DNA from: Streptomyces nodosus
Lineage (GTDB): Bacteria; Actinomycetota; Actinomycetes; Streptomycetales; Streptomycetaceae
Direction: 5' to 3'
Length of the DNA stretch: 64,000 bases
NCBI RefSeq assembly: GCF_008704995.1
Contig: NZ_CP023747.1
Location: forward strand, 7,350,001-7,414,000
Position numbers and translations under genes: made by a program. Below the pieces are notes generated by a model. It saw only the letters and a list, made by a program, of their open reading frames with translations. It was not told the DNA's origin and ran no database searches. Of this stretch, positions 49,702 to 58,685 are shown piece by piece (the stretch's first letter is position 1; each line of letters opens with the position of its first letter).

Positions 49702-50853
49702 TCAGGCCGTGTGCAGGGTCAGCCCGTAGCGGTTGAGGATCTCGTTGATCGGCTGGAACCAGGTCTCGCCGCCGCCGGAGCAGTTGCCCCAGCCGCCCGA
49801 GGTGACACCCTGAGCCTGGTCACCGCTGATGAAGGAGCCGCCGGAGTCGCCCGGTTCGGCGCAGACGCTGGTCTTCGTCAGCTCGTGCACGGCGCCCTGG
49901 CTGTAGACGACGGTCTCGTTGTGCGCGAGGACCGTGCCGCAGTGCCAGTGCGTCGTCGAGCCGGAGCGGCAGATGGAGGCGCCGACGGGGGCCACGGCGG
50001 AGCCGCGCACCAGCTGGTCGGACACGGTGCCCCAGCCGAGCACCACCGGAACCGTCCACCAGCCGCTGCCGACGCTGACCCAGGCGTAGTCGTTGTCGGG
50101 GAACGACGAACCCTGGAAGGTGCCGATGTAGGAGCCGTCCCAGCCGCTCACCCCCGCGCCGGGCTGGCCGCAGTGGCCGGCGGTGACGAAGCCGCCGTAC
50201 ACCGAGAAGCCGATGGAGCAGCGGACGTTGCCGGTGTAGTAGGGGTCGCCGCCGACCGTGCCCGCGGCGAAGGTCTCCGGCGCCGAGGCGACCTTGCGGA
50301 CGGTGACGGGTCCGGCCTCACGGGCCTGGGCGAGGAAGCGCCGGACATCGTTGTCGGAGGAAGCGGTGCGGACGACGTCCACGACCACCGTGTTGGCCGC
50401 CGGGTCGACGTGCCAGCCGCTCACTCCCTGGGGTGCCGACGAGCGGTCCAGGCGGGTCTTGACCGCGTCGAGCTGTCGCTCGCTGTGTTCCACGGTGCGC
50501 ACCGCGGCGCCTGCGGACCGGACGGCGCGCAGGGTGGAGTCGGAGGCGTCGGAGGTGACGGCCACGGTCAGCCGTCCGGCCTCGGCGTCGAACCAGGAAC
50601 CGCCGTAGGCGGATCCCGCGGCCTTGCGGGCCTTCGGTTCCACGGTCGTGGCGGTGCGCTCCGCCGCCAGCCGGGCCTCCGCCTGGTCGGCGGTCAGTCC
50701 CAGGTCCCGCTGCATGGCCTGAAGCAGACCGGGAGCAGCGGTGGGGGTGGCGGCGGGGGTCGCCGCTCCGGCCGGCGTGGCGCCCATCGCGGCCCAGCCG
50801 CCGATCAGTACGAGCGCGGCCATGGCGAGATGGTGGAGTCGAGTGGGTCTCAC
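49702..50853 (-). CDS. Secreted S1 family serine protease (streptogrisin type)
   Basis: This 383-residue secreted protease has a signal peptide (1 to about 31), an alpha-lytic-type prodomain (about 40-190) and a chymotrypsin-fold mature domain from near ETFAAGTVGGDPYYTGN. The triad is His in GGFVTAGHCGQ, Asp in PDNDYAWVSV and Ser in EPGDSGGSFISG. The cysteine pairs RCSIGF/GHCG, ICRSG/HWHCG and VCAEPG/NCSGG fit three disulfides. I chose GTG 50853 because AAGGG lies eight bases before it. A 14-bp LacI-like palindrome lies 53 bases upstream. Confidence 0.9.
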   Translation of the reverse strand: MRPTRLHHLAMAALVLIGGWAAMGATPAGAATPAATPTAAPGLLQAMQRDLGLTADQAEARLAAERTATTVEPKARKAAGSAYGGSWFDAEAGRLTVAVTSDASDSTLRAVRSAGAAVRTVEHSERQLDAVKTRLDRSSAPQGVSGWHVDPAANTVVVDVVRTASSDNDVRRFLAQAREAGPVTVRKVASAPETFAAGTVGGDPYYTGNVRCSIGFSVYGGFVTAGHCGQPGAGVSGWDGSYIGTFQGSSFPDNDYAWVSVGSGWWTVPVVLGWGTVSDQLVRGSAVAPVGASICRSGSTTHWHCGTVLAHNETVVYSQGAVHELTKTSVCAEPGDSGGSFISGDQAQGVTSGGWGNCSGGGETWFQPINEILNRYGLTLHTA

Positions 50854-50905
50854 AGGGGGTGCCCTTCGTCGTTCCAGCAAAGGTGGGGGTGGAACAACCA
50901 CGACC

Positions 50906-50919
50906 TGAGAGCGCTCTCA
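50906..50919. promoter_or_regulatory. Palindrome TGAGAGCGCTCTCA, LacI-type operator candidate
   Basis: This perfect 14-bp palindrome differs from the CebR box only at the third base of each half. It lies 53 bases before the start of the secreted protease. A LacI-family regulator other than CebR, or weak binding by CebR, is the likely reading. Confidence 0.6.
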
Positions 50920-51049
50920 CCCGGGTCGGGCGGAAGCCTAGCGAGACTGCGCGATCAGGTCCATGCCAATTCGATCGATTCCGGCCAGGCGCAAAGGCGG
51001 GCTTATGGGTCGGGGGCGGAGCGCTCTCCTCCGGTCCTGGAGCCGCCCC

Positions 51050-51334
51050 TCAGCGCCGGCCGGTGCGCGCGATGATCCAGGCGGCACCTCGGGCTGCCAG
51101 CGCACGACGGCGCCCGCGTCGCGACTGCGCGGGGGGCGTGCCGTGCCCCTGGGCCGCCGCACCGGTCATCGCGGCCAGTCGCCGGGCGGCCTCCTCCAGT
51201 TCGGCCAGAAGTCGGTCCCGGCGGATGCCGGGTCCCGCGGTGCGCAGAGCCGCGTAGAGGCCCTCGATCCGGGCCACCGCGGCGCCTATGCGCAGATTGG
51301 TGCTGCCCGTCGACGGAAATCGCTCCTGCGGCAC
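51050..51334 (-). CDS. Hypothetical small basic protein
   Basis: This 94-residue protein starts at GTG 51334, where GGAGG is well placed (GGAGGATTCCC before the start). It has a helical segment NLRIGAAVARIEGLYAALRT, a second RRDRLLAELEEAARRLAAM and an Arg-rich C-terminus (SRRGRRRALAARGAAWIIAR). The family is not recognised. The coding frame is continuous. It is separated from the protease gene by 130 bases. Confidence 0.5.
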   Translation of the reverse strand: MPQERFPSTGSTNLRIGAAVARIEGLYAALRTAGPGIRRDRLLAELEEAARRLAAMTGAAAQGHGTPPAQSRRGRRRALAARGAAWIIARTGRR

Positions 51335-51912
51335 GGGAATCCTCCATCCTGGCCGATCGATACGGTCCGGTCCGCACGGACCCGACAGGGATCGACCGGC
51401 ATGCGCTTGCTCGGTTGCGTAATTGTGCAATAACTGGGCGTGGGCGCGCAGGCAGGTACGCCGGGTCGGCGGCCGGACCCCGCCCGACTCGTCCGGCTTC
51501 TGCCGTAACGGCCCCAGGGCGACGGCAGCGTGCGGGTCCCGGCGGAGCCGGCTCCAGTCCGTGGGAGCCGTTCCTCGCCCTCCAGGACGACCCCGGCGTC
51601 GCGGCCGCCCGTGACCCGGGTGTCTTCGCCGTATGTCCGGCCCGCCGCAGCTGCTCGGTGAACTCGCCGACGCCGGTGGTCAGCCCGTGCCCGTGTGGGA
51701 AACCAGCACCTCAGCCATGTCGCCCGCCTCGTGCTGCGGCGTCCGGGCGGCACCGTGCCCGGCGCCAGGGCTGCCGACGGTGCCCCCGGCATGGCGCACC
51801 GTAGCGGTCGTACGCCCCGCCATCACGACCGGTGCCGGCGCCCCCACCTGCTGTGATGTTTCCGGGTTCGTTGCCCCGGAGGGCTCGCACGCCGGTCCGA
51901 GGAGGGTGCACT
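51335..51912. other. Region between two genes with no intact coding frame
   Basis: About 580 bases. It has coding-like composition, but several short frames overlap without a ribosome site or a family signature, for example a plus-strand stretch with FLALQDDPGVAAARDPGVFA near 51570-51630 that changes frame shortly after. It may be decayed coding sequence. TTGC-N8-GCAA at 51415-51430 is a small inverted repeat. Confidence 0.35.
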
Positions 51913-53121
51913 GTGGAAGACATGGGCTCCAGGCAAGGCTCCGCCGCCTTTGGGCAGCCGTGGCAATCGAGTCACCTCCTGCTTCTGGTCCCGGCTGCGC
52001 TGATCGTCCTGATCACGGCCTCGGACATCCTGGCGCCGACCGACATCATCCTCGGCCCGCTGCTGGTCGTCGCTCCCGCGCTCACCGCATGGTTCGAGGG
52101 ACCGTGGACGACGGGCGGCATGGGAGTCATGGCCGTCGCGGGCCAGGCGCTCAGCGGCTGGCACTTCGGCACCCTGCTCACGCGGCCCGTGATCGTGCAG
52201 ATGATCGCCCTTGCGGTGCTGACCGTACTGGTCGTGGTCCTGTGCGTGGTGCGTGACCGGCGCACCCGCCAACTGGCCCAGGTCCGTTCGGTGGCGGAGG
52301 CCGCTCAGCATGTCCTGATGTGGCCGTTGCCGAGCCGGCTCGGCACCTTGCAGCTCGCCAGCGTCTATCTCGCGGCCGAGGACGAGGCGGAGATAGGCGG
52401 CGATCTGTACGCCGCCGCCCGCACCGACAGCGGCGCCCGGGTGATGATCGGCGATGTGCGGGGCAAGGGGCTGTCCGCCCTGGGCGAGGCCGCGCTGCTG
52501 CTCGGCGCCTTCCGTGAGGCCGCCCATCAGCATGCGTCGCTGCCGGAGCTGGCGGGCGCCCTGGAACGGAGCATGGCCCGCTATCTGGCCGACTTCGAGC
52601 CGGACGACGAGGCGGAGGAACGCTTCGTCACCGCCCTCCTGCTGGAGATACCCGACGACGAGCCCCTGGTCCGGATGACCAGTTGCGGCCATCTGGCGCC
52701 CGTGCTGCTGGGCCCGGACGGCCAGGTGACCGAGGCCGACCTGCACCCCGCGCCTCCCCTCGGCGTCGGCCTGCAGGGCTCCGGTGGGTACCCCGTGGAT
52801 GTGCTCTCCTTCGGCCCCGGGGACACCCTGCTCCTGTACACCGACGGTGCGGTCGAGGCCCGCGACCGCGACGGCGCCTTCTACCCCTTCTCGGAACGCG
52901 CCGCCCGATGGGCCGGGCACCCTCCCGAGGCGCTGCTCCACCATGTCGAGCGCAATCTGCTCGCCCACACCGGCGGGCACCTCGGTGACGACGTCGCCAT
53001 CATCGCCATCCGCCGTATCGCCATCCCCCACCCCAGCCACCGGCTGGAGCACGCGGTCCAGTCCGGTGCGCTCGGGCGCGGCGCCCCGACCGGGGCCGGC
53101 GGTCCCATGGCGGGCGGCTGA
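51913..53121 (+). CDS. PP2C family phosphatase (SpoIIE type) with membrane domain
   Basis: This 402-residue protein has about four N-terminal membrane helices (about 22-110: LLLLVPAALIVLITAS, IILGPLLVVAPALTA and others). A cytoplasmic SpoIIE/PP2C phosphatase domain (about 150-370) follows. Metal-binding Asp residues are in EIGGDLYAAARTD, VMIGDVRGKGLSA, LLYTDGAVEARDRD and LGDDVAIIAIRR. Such enzymes dephosphorylate anti-anti-sigma factors in partner-switching control. No anti-sigma pair is adjacent, so its partner is elsewhere. GTG 51913 follows GGAGG seven bases earlier. Confidence 0.9.
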   Translation: MEDMGSRQGSAAFGQPWQSSHLLLLVPAALIVLITASDILAPTDIILGPLLVVAPALTAWFEGPWTTGGMGVMAVAGQALSGWHFGTLLTRPVIVQMIALAVLTVLVVVLCVVRDRRTRQLAQVRSVAEAAQHVLMWPLPSRLGTLQLASVYLAAEDEAEIGGDLYAAARTDSGARVMIGDVRGKGLSALGEAALLLGAFREAAHQHASLPELAGALERSMARYLADFEPDDEAEERFVTALLLEIPDDEPLVRMTSCGHLAPVLLGPDGQVTEADLHPAPPLGVGLQGSGGYPVDVLSFGPGDTLLLYTDGAVEARDRDGAFYPFSERAARWAGHPPEALLHHVERNLLAHTGGHLGDDVAIIAIRRIAIPHPSHRLEHAVQSGALGRGAPTGAGGPMAGG

Positions 53122-53132
53122 CTCCCCGTGGC

Positions 53133-53168
53133 GTCCGGTGGCAGCACCTACAGGTCCGGTGGCAGCAC
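53133..53168. repeat. 15-bp direct repeat
   Basis: GTCCGGTGGCAGCAC occurs twice with a 21-base period (53133-53147 and 53154-53168) just after the stop of the phosphatase gene. No function is evident. Confidence 0.5.
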
Positions 53169-53238
53169 GCGTGGCGCGCGCCTGCGCGGGGCGAGGCTCC
53201 TGCCGGGGCGCCCCGGCGGATGTGCCGGCCCTCGGGGT

Positions 53239-53997
53239 TCAGCCGGTCAGGCCCACGAACATCGTGCGGTGCAGCGTCTCCACATGCCGGCGCGCGATGT
53301 CGGCGGCCCCTGCGGCGTCGCCCGCGCGTACCGCCTCGACCAGCGCCCGGTGCTCGTCGTTGGAGTCACGCAGGGCCGCGAGGGGGTAGGGCAGGAAATA
53401 CGCATAGAGCCTGCGCAGCACGGCCCCATAGGTGTCCATGGTGCTGTCGAGACCGGTGGCGCGGGCCACCGCGAGATGGAAGCGCTCGTCGCAGGAGTGG
53501 AACTCGGCCCAGCTCTCCGCCCGGTCCATGGCCTCCACGAGCCGATCGAGCTCCGCGAGGGCCGCGGGGGTCGCGCCACGGACCGCGAGGTGGGCGATCC
53601 CGCACTCCACGACCACCCTCTCGTCGATCAGATGGTGCACCTCGGCGGTCTGGGCGCGGTACACCTCGGCCGCGTCGACCGTCCCCCGCGCCGGGTGCTC
53701 GGCCACCAGGGTGCCCCCGTTGCGGCCGCGCCTGCGTTCCAGGACCCCGTCCTCACACAGCGAGCTGAGTGCGCGACGCACGGTGATCTCCCCGACGTCG
53801 AGCGCCTCGGCGATGGCGGCGTTCGACGGCAGTCGTTCGCCGGGGGAGAGCAGGCCCAGCTCGACCGCCAGGTCGATGCGGGCGCGCACCGTGTCCAGCG
53901 CGGTGAGTCGCCGAATGCCGTTCAGCTTGGGCGAGTTGAGGGAGAGGACGGTCTCCTCGGTGCCATCCGGGACGGGTCCGTGCAGAGTGCCAGCCAT
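53239..53997 (-). CDS. GntR/FadR family transcriptional regulator (FCD domain)
   Basis: This 252-residue regulator has a winged-helix GntR domain (about 35-105: RARIDLAVELGLLSPGERLP, then SNAAIAEALDVGEITVRRAL and the wing RRRGRNGGTLVA). An FCD ligand domain follows (about 120-245) with metal/ligand positions in HHLIDERVVVECGIAHLA, DERFHLAVARATGLD and DEHRALVEAVRAGD. ATG 53997 is chosen because it leaves the standard N-terminal arm. It is divergent from the nitrilase and APC permease genes, so it likely represses them and senses their substrate. Confidence 0.88.
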   Translation of the reverse strand: MAGTLHGPVPDGTEETVLSLNSPKLNGIRRLTALDTVRARIDLAVELGLLSPGERLPSNAAIAEALDVGEITVRRALSSLCEDGVLERRRGRNGGTLVAEHPARGTVDAAEVYRAQTAEVHHLIDERVVVECGIAHLAVRGATPAALAELDRLVEAMDRAESWAEFHSCDERFHLAVARATGLDSTMDTYGAVLRRLYAYFLPYPLAALRDSNDEHRALVEAVRAGDAAGAADIARRHVETLHRTMFVGLTG

Positions 53998-54032
53998 GCG
54001 CACAATGTAGCGGCCGTCAAAATTGATCAGAA

Positions 54033-54055
54033 TGAGCCCATTGTTAAAGTGCTCA
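54033..54055. promoter_or_regulatory. TGAGC-N13-GCTCA inverted repeat in the GntR/nitrilase divergent region
   Basis: TGAGC (54033-54037) and GCTCA (54051-54055) are inverted copies within an AT-rich window that also carries TTGATCA. The site is 36 bases from the GntR start and 22 bases before the nitrilase start, so it may be the operator for autoregulation and control of both genes. Confidence 0.45.
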
Positions 54056-54076
54056 TCTTGAGTTAATTTCCTGCGC

Positions 54077-54946
54077 ATGTCCCGACCCCTTCCCCTCGCC
54101 CTGGTCCAGGCCCCTCCCCGCCTGGCCACGGACCCCCTGTCCGGATTCGCCGACGACGTCCAGGGGGTGCTGGCACGCTTCCCGCAGACGCGGCTGGTCG
54201 TCTATCCGGAGCTGCATCTGTGCGGTACCGACGGGCCGGCCGACCGGTCGGAGGAGCAGCTGCGCGCCGCGGCGGAACCGCTGGAGGGTCCGCGTACGAA
54301 GGCGCTGGCCGAACTCGCGGGTGACCTGGGGGTATGGCTGGTTCCGGGCACGGTGTGCGAGCGCGGTGCGGACGGCGAGCTCTTCAACACCGCACTCGTG
54401 TTCTCCCCGCAGGGACAACTGGCCGCGCACTACCGCAAGCTGTTCCCCTGGCGGCCGTACGAGCCCTACACCGCCGGGGACCGCTTCGTCGTCGTGGACC
54501 TTCCGGAGGCCGGACGCATCGGCTTCGCGATCTGCTACGACGCCTGGTTCCCGGAGGTGAGCCGCCATCTGGCCTGGATGGGCGCCGAGGTGATCGTCAA
54601 CCCGGTGATGACCACCTCGGTGGACCGCGCCCAGGAGGTCGTCCTCGCCCAGGCCAACGCCATCGTCAACCAGGTCCATGTCGTCAGTGTGAACACCGCG
54701 GGCCCGCTGGGCACCGGCCGCAGCCTGGTGGTCGATCCCGAGGGACATATCCGCGTCCAGTCACCCGACTCCGGGCCCGCTGTACTGACCGACGTCATCG
54801 ACCTGGACGACGTCACCCGGGTACGCACCTACGGCACCGCCGGCCTCAACCGCATGTGGAGCCACTTCACCGACGGTGACGTCCCCCTCGACCTCCCGCT
54901 CTACGACGGCCGCCTGGACCCCAGGCGCTGGCGCATCGCCGACTGA
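54077..54946 (+). CDS. Carbon-nitrogen hydrolase (nitrilase superfamily)
   Basis: This 289-residue cytoplasmic enzyme has the Glu-Lys-Cys triad: Glu in RLVVYPELHLCG near 45, Lys in AHYRKLFPW near 120 and Cys in GFAICYDAWFPEVS near 155. It would hydrolyse an amide, carbamoyl group or nitrile. Length and motifs fit the family. The APC permease gene follows after 38 bases in the same direction, and a GntR regulator lies divergent. Together they suggest uptake and hydrolysis of an amide or amine nutrient. The substrate is not defined by sequence. Confidence 0.88.
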   Translation: MSRPLPLALVQAPPRLATDPLSGFADDVQGVLARFPQTRLVVYPELHLCGTDGPADRSEEQLRAAAEPLEGPRTKALAELAGDLGVWLVPGTVCERGADGELFNTALVFSPQGQLAAHYRKLFPWRPYEPYTAGDRFVVVDLPEAGRIGFAICYDAWFPEVSRHLAWMGAEVIVNPVMTTSVDRAQEVVLAQANAIVNQVHVVSVNTAGPLGTGRSLVVDPEGHIRVQSPDSGPAVLTDVIDLDDVTRVRTYGTAGLNRMWSHFTDGDVPLDLPLYDGRLDPRRWRIAD

Positions 54947-54984
54947 CCCGAGCCCTCCCCGTCCCCACGGCACAAGGAACGCCC

Positions 54985-56355
54985 ATGCCCAACCCCGCAC
55001 CCACCCTCACCCGCAGCCTGACCCTGAGATCGGTCGTGCTCTTCGGGCTGGCCTATATGACCCCGATCATCGTGCTGGGCACCTACGGCGTCGTCGCCGA
55101 CAGCACCCATGGCGCGGTCCCGACGGCCTATCTGCTGGCCCTGGGCGCCATGATCTTCACCGCGCACAGCTACGGGAAGATGGCCAAGGCCCACCCCGTC
55201 GCCGGGTCCGCCTACACCTATGTGCGCCGCTCCATCGACTCCCGGGTCGGCTTCCTCGTCGGCTGGGCCACCCTGCTGGACTACTTCTTCCTGCCCATGG
55301 TCATCTGGCTCATCGGCGGGGCCTATCTCCAGGCGGAGTTCCCCTCGGTGCCGTTCTGGGTGTGGATCGTAGGGTTCATCGCGCTCACCACCGCGCTCAA
55401 CATCAGGGGCATCAAGACGGCGGAGCGGGTGAACGACCTGCTGATGATCTTCCAGATCCTGGTCGTCGGCCTGTTCGCCCTGCTGTGTCTGCGGCATGTC
55501 TTCCAGCACGACGGAGCGACCGGACTGGTCAGCGCCACGCCCTTCGCCAACCATGCGACCACCCTCGCGGGCATCTCCGCGGGAGCCGCCATCGCGGCCT
55601 ACTCCTTCCTCGGCTTCGACGCGGTCACCACCCTGACCGAGGAGACGGTGCAGCCGCAGCGCACCCTGCCCCGCGCCATCCTGCTCATCGCGGTGATCGG
55701 CGGCGGCATCTTCGTCGCGGTCGCCTACACCACCCAGCTGGCACACCCCGGTTACCACTTCACCGATTCCAGCTCCGCGGCGTTCGAGATCGCCAAGACC
55801 GTCGGCGGCGATCTGTTCTCCTCCATGTTCCTGGCGGGCCTGATCGTCGCGCAGTTCGCCTCCGGCATCGCCGCGCAGGCCAGCACCTCACGGCTGCTCT
55901 ATGCGATGGGCCGAGACTCGGTGCTGCCGCGGAAGGTCTTCGGCCGACTGCACCCGAAGTACCACACCCCCGCGGTGAACATCCTGCTGGCCGGGGCGGT
56001 CGGCCTGATCGCGCTGCGGCTGAGCGTCGCGACCTCCACGTCCTTCATCAACTTCGGTGCCTTCACCGCCTTCACCTTCGTCAACTTCTCGGTCATCGCC
56101 ACCTTCGTCCGGGAGCGCCGCGCGGGCCGCCGCCCCGCCCTGTGGTCCTATGTCCTGCTGCCCGCGGTCGGCGCCGTGGTCGACCTGTGGCTGCTGGTCC
56201 ACCTCGACGGCAAGGCCATCACTCTCGGCCTGTGCTGGCTGGCCCTCGGCGTCTGCTACCTCGTGTACCTCACCCGGGGCTTCCGCAAGGCCCCGCCGGA
56301 GATGACCTTCGACGAGGGCGCGCCGCCCGCGGCCGAACCCCAGCCGGTCCGCTGA
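54985..56355 (+). CDS. APC family amino acid/amine permease
   Basis: This 456-residue inner-membrane carrier has about 12 helices of the amino acid-polyamine-organocation superfamily. Markers are the first helix SVVLFGLAYMTPIIVLGTYG near 13-32, AGSAYTYVRRSIDSRVGFLV near 72-91 and SFLGFDAVTTLTEETVQPQR near 206-225. It imports amino acids or amines. It lies 38 bases after the nitrilase gene and is probably cotranscribed with it. A perfect hairpin terminator follows. The substrate is not known. Confidence 0.88.
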   Translation: MPNPAPTLTRSLTLRSVVLFGLAYMTPIIVLGTYGVVADSTHGAVPTAYLLALGAMIFTAHSYGKMAKAHPVAGSAYTYVRRSIDSRVGFLVGWATLLDYFFLPMVIWLIGGAYLQAEFPSVPFWVWIVGFIALTTALNIRGIKTAERVNDLLMIFQILVVGLFALLCLRHVFQHDGATGLVSATPFANHATTLAGISAGAAIAAYSFLGFDAVTTLTEETVQPQRTLPRAILLIAVIGGGIFVAVAYTTQLAHPGYHFTDSSSAAFEIAKTVGGDLFSSMFLAGLIVAQFASGIAAQASTSRLLYAMGRDSVLPRKVFGRLHPKYHTPAVNILLAGAVGLIALRLSVATSTSFINFGAFTAFTFVNFSVIATFVRERRAGRRPALWSYVLLPAVGAVVDLWLLVHLDGKAITLGLCWLALGVCYLVYLTRGFRKAPPEMTFDEGAPPAAEPQPVR

Positions 56356-56363
56356 CGACGACC

Positions 56364-56396
56364 CGGCCCCGGCCCCTGCACAGGGGGCCGGGGCCG
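56364..56396. terminator. Perfect 13-bp hairpin between APC permease and katG
   Basis: CGGCCCCGGCCCC (56364-56376) pairs perfectly with GGGGCCGGGGCCG (56384-56396) around a 7-base loop, 8 bases after the permease stop and downstream of the opposing katG gene. It probably ends transcription from both sides. Confidence 0.75.
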
Positions 56397-56453
56397 AGTC
56401 ATGCCGGGCGGCGGGGTCCGGGCCGGTCCTTGTGACGGGCCCGGACCTCACGC

Positions 56454-58685
56454 TCAGGCCAGGTCGAACCGGTCGAGGTTCATGACCTTGTCCCAGGCGT
56501 CGACGAAGTCGTGCACGAACTTCTCCTCGGCGTCGTCGCTCGCATAGACCTCGGCGAGCGCCCGCAGTTCGGAGTTCGAGCCGAAGACGAGGTCGGCACG
56601 GCTGCCGGTCCACTTGACCTCGCCGGTGGCCGCGTCGCGTCCCTCGAAGGTGGTCCGGTCCTCGGACGTCGCCGTCCAGGTCGTCCCCAGGTCGAGCAGA
56701 TTGACGAAGAAGTCGTTGGTCAGCACCCCCGGCGTCGCGGTGAGGACACCGAGCTTGGACCGCCCGTGGTTCGCGCCCAGCACCCGCAGCCCGCCGACCA
56801 GGACGGTCGTCTCGGGCGCGCTCAGGTTCAGCAGGTTCGCCCGGTCCAGCAGCAGATACTCGGCCGGCAGCCGGTTGCCCTTGCCCAGGTAGTTGCGGAA
56901 CCCGTCGGCGGTCGGCTCGAGCGCGGCGAACGACTCCACGTCCGTCTGCTCCTGCGTGGCGTCCACCCGGCCCGGTGTGAAGGGCACCTCGACGTCGAAT
57001 CCCGCCTCCTTTGCGGCCCGTTCGACGCCCACGCCGCCGGCCAGCACGATCAGATCGGCGAGCGAGATCCGCTTGCCGCCGCTCTGCCCGGCGTTGAAGG
57101 ACTCCTGGATCCCCTCCAGGGTGCGCAGCACCGGCGCCAGCTCGTCGGGGTCGTTGACCTCCCAGCCGCTCTGCGGCTCGAGGCGGACCCGGGCACCGTT
57201 GGCGCCGCCGCGCTTGTCGCTGCCGCGGAAGGAGGCCGCCGACGCCCAGGCGGTGGACACGAGCTGGGACACCGAAAGACCCGAGTCCAGGATCCGGCTC
57301 CTGAGGGCGGAGACGTCCTCGGCGCCGACCGGTTCATGGTCCGCCTCGGGCAGCGGGTCCTGCCACAGCAGGGTCTCGGAGGGCACCTCCGGGCCGAGGT
57401 AGCGCACGACCGGGCCCATGTCGCGGTGGGTCAGCTTGAACCAGGCTCGGGCGAACGCGTCCGCGAACTCGTCCGGGTTCTCCAGGAAGCGCCGGGAGAT
57501 CTGCTCATAGGCCGGGTCGAACCGCAGCGCCAGGTCCGTCGTCAGCATCGACGGGGCGTGGCTCTTCGACGGGTCATGGGCGTCCGGGACGGTCCCCGCG
57601 CCGGTGCCGTCCTTGGGCCGCCACTGGTGGGCGCCCGCGGGGCTCTCGAACAGCTCCCACTCATAGCCGAACAGGATCTCGAAGAAGCTGTTGTCCCAGG
57701 TCGTCGGGGTGTTGGTCCAGATCACCTCGAGACCGCTGGTGATCGCGTCGCCGCCCTTGCCGGTGGCGTAGGAGTTCTTCCAGCCCAGGCCCTGCTGCTC
57801 CAGCGGGGCTCCCTCGGGGTCGGGGCCGACGTTCTCCGCCGGGCCGGCACCGTGGGTCTTGCCGAAGGTGTGGCCGCCGGCGATCAGGGCGACCGTCTCC
57901 TCGTCGTTCATCGCCATCCGGCGGAACGTCTCGCGGATGTCGCGGGCCGAGGCGATCGGGTCCGGATTGCCGTTGGGGCCCTCGGGGTTGACGTAGATCA
58001 GGCCCATCTGGACCGCGCCGAGGGGGTTCTCCAGCTCACGGTCCCCGGTGTAGCGCTCGTCGCCCAGCCAGGTGGTCTCGGGGCCCCAGTACACGTCCTC
58101 CTCCGACTCCCAGACGTCCTCACGGCCGCCGCCGAAGCCGAAGGTCTTGAAGCCCATGCTCTCCAGGGCGACATTGCCGGCCAGGATCAAGAGGTCGGCC
58201 CAGGACAGGCTCCGGCCGTACTTCTTCTTGACCGGCCACAGCAGACGGCGGGCCTTGTCGAGGTTGGCGTTGTCCGGCCAGCTGTTGAGCGGGGCGAAGC
58301 GCTGCTGGCCCGCGCCCGCGCCCCCGCGGCCGTCACTGATCCGGTAGGTGCCGGCGCTGTGCCAGGCCATGCGGATGATGAGCGGGCCGTAGTGGCCGAA
58401 GTCGGCGGGCCACCAGTCCTGGGAGGTGGTGAGGACCTCCGCGATGTCCCGCTTCACGGCCGGCAGATCGAGGGACGAGAAAGCCGCGGCGTAGTCGAAG
58501 TCCGCACCGTGGGGGTTGGCCACCGCGGGGTTCTTCGCGAGGATCTTCAGATCGAGGCGCTCCGGCCACCACTGACGGTTCCCGCCGCCCTGCGTCGGGT
58601 GCGGCGCGCGCCCGTGCGCGACCGGGCAGCCGCCTCCGTCCTGCGATGTCGTGTCGGCGACGACTGGGTCATGGTTCTCAGACAT
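56454..58685 (-). CDS. katG: Catalase-peroxidase
   Basis: This 743-residue bifunctional haem enzyme removes H2O2. Distal Trp and His are in PLIIRMAWHSAGTYR near 103-117, the proximal His in GGHTFGKTHGAGP near 268-280. The Met-Tyr-Trp crosslink partners are seen as Tyr in QMGLIYVNPEGPNG and Met in FRRMAMNDEETV. The C-terminal half is the usual inactive duplicate domain. A GGAAGGA ribosome site precedes ATG 58685. It is divergent from the Fur-family repressor gene and should be induced by peroxide. Confidence 0.95.
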   Translation of the reverse strand: MSENHDPVVADTTSQDGGGCPVAHGRAPHPTQGGGNRQWWPERLDLKILAKNPAVANPHGADFDYAAAFSSLDLPAVKRDIAEVLTTSQDWWPADFGHYGPLIIRMAWHSAGTYRISDGRGGAGAGQQRFAPLNSWPDNANLDKARRLLWPVKKKYGRSLSWADLLILAGNVALESMGFKTFGFGGGREDVWESEEDVYWGPETTWLGDERYTGDRELENPLGAVQMGLIYVNPEGPNGNPDPIASARDIRETFRRMAMNDEETVALIAGGHTFGKTHGAGPAENVGPDPEGAPLEQQGLGWKNSYATGKGGDAITSGLEVIWTNTPTTWDNSFFEILFGYEWELFESPAGAHQWRPKDGTGAGTVPDAHDPSKSHAPSMLTTDLALRFDPAYEQISRRFLENPDEFADAFARAWFKLTHRDMGPVVRYLGPEVPSETLLWQDPLPEADHEPVGAEDVSALRSRILDSGLSVSQLVSTAWASAASFRGSDKRGGANGARVRLEPQSGWEVNDPDELAPVLRTLEGIQESFNAGQSGGKRISLADLIVLAGGVGVERAAKEAGFDVEVPFTPGRVDATQEQTDVESFAALEPTADGFRNYLGKGNRLPAEYLLLDRANLLNLSAPETTVLVGGLRVLGANHGRSKLGVLTATPGVLTNDFFVNLLDLGTTWTATSEDRTTFEGRDAATGEVKWTGSRADLVFGSNSELRALAEVYASDDAEEKFVHDFVDAWDKVMNLDRFDLA

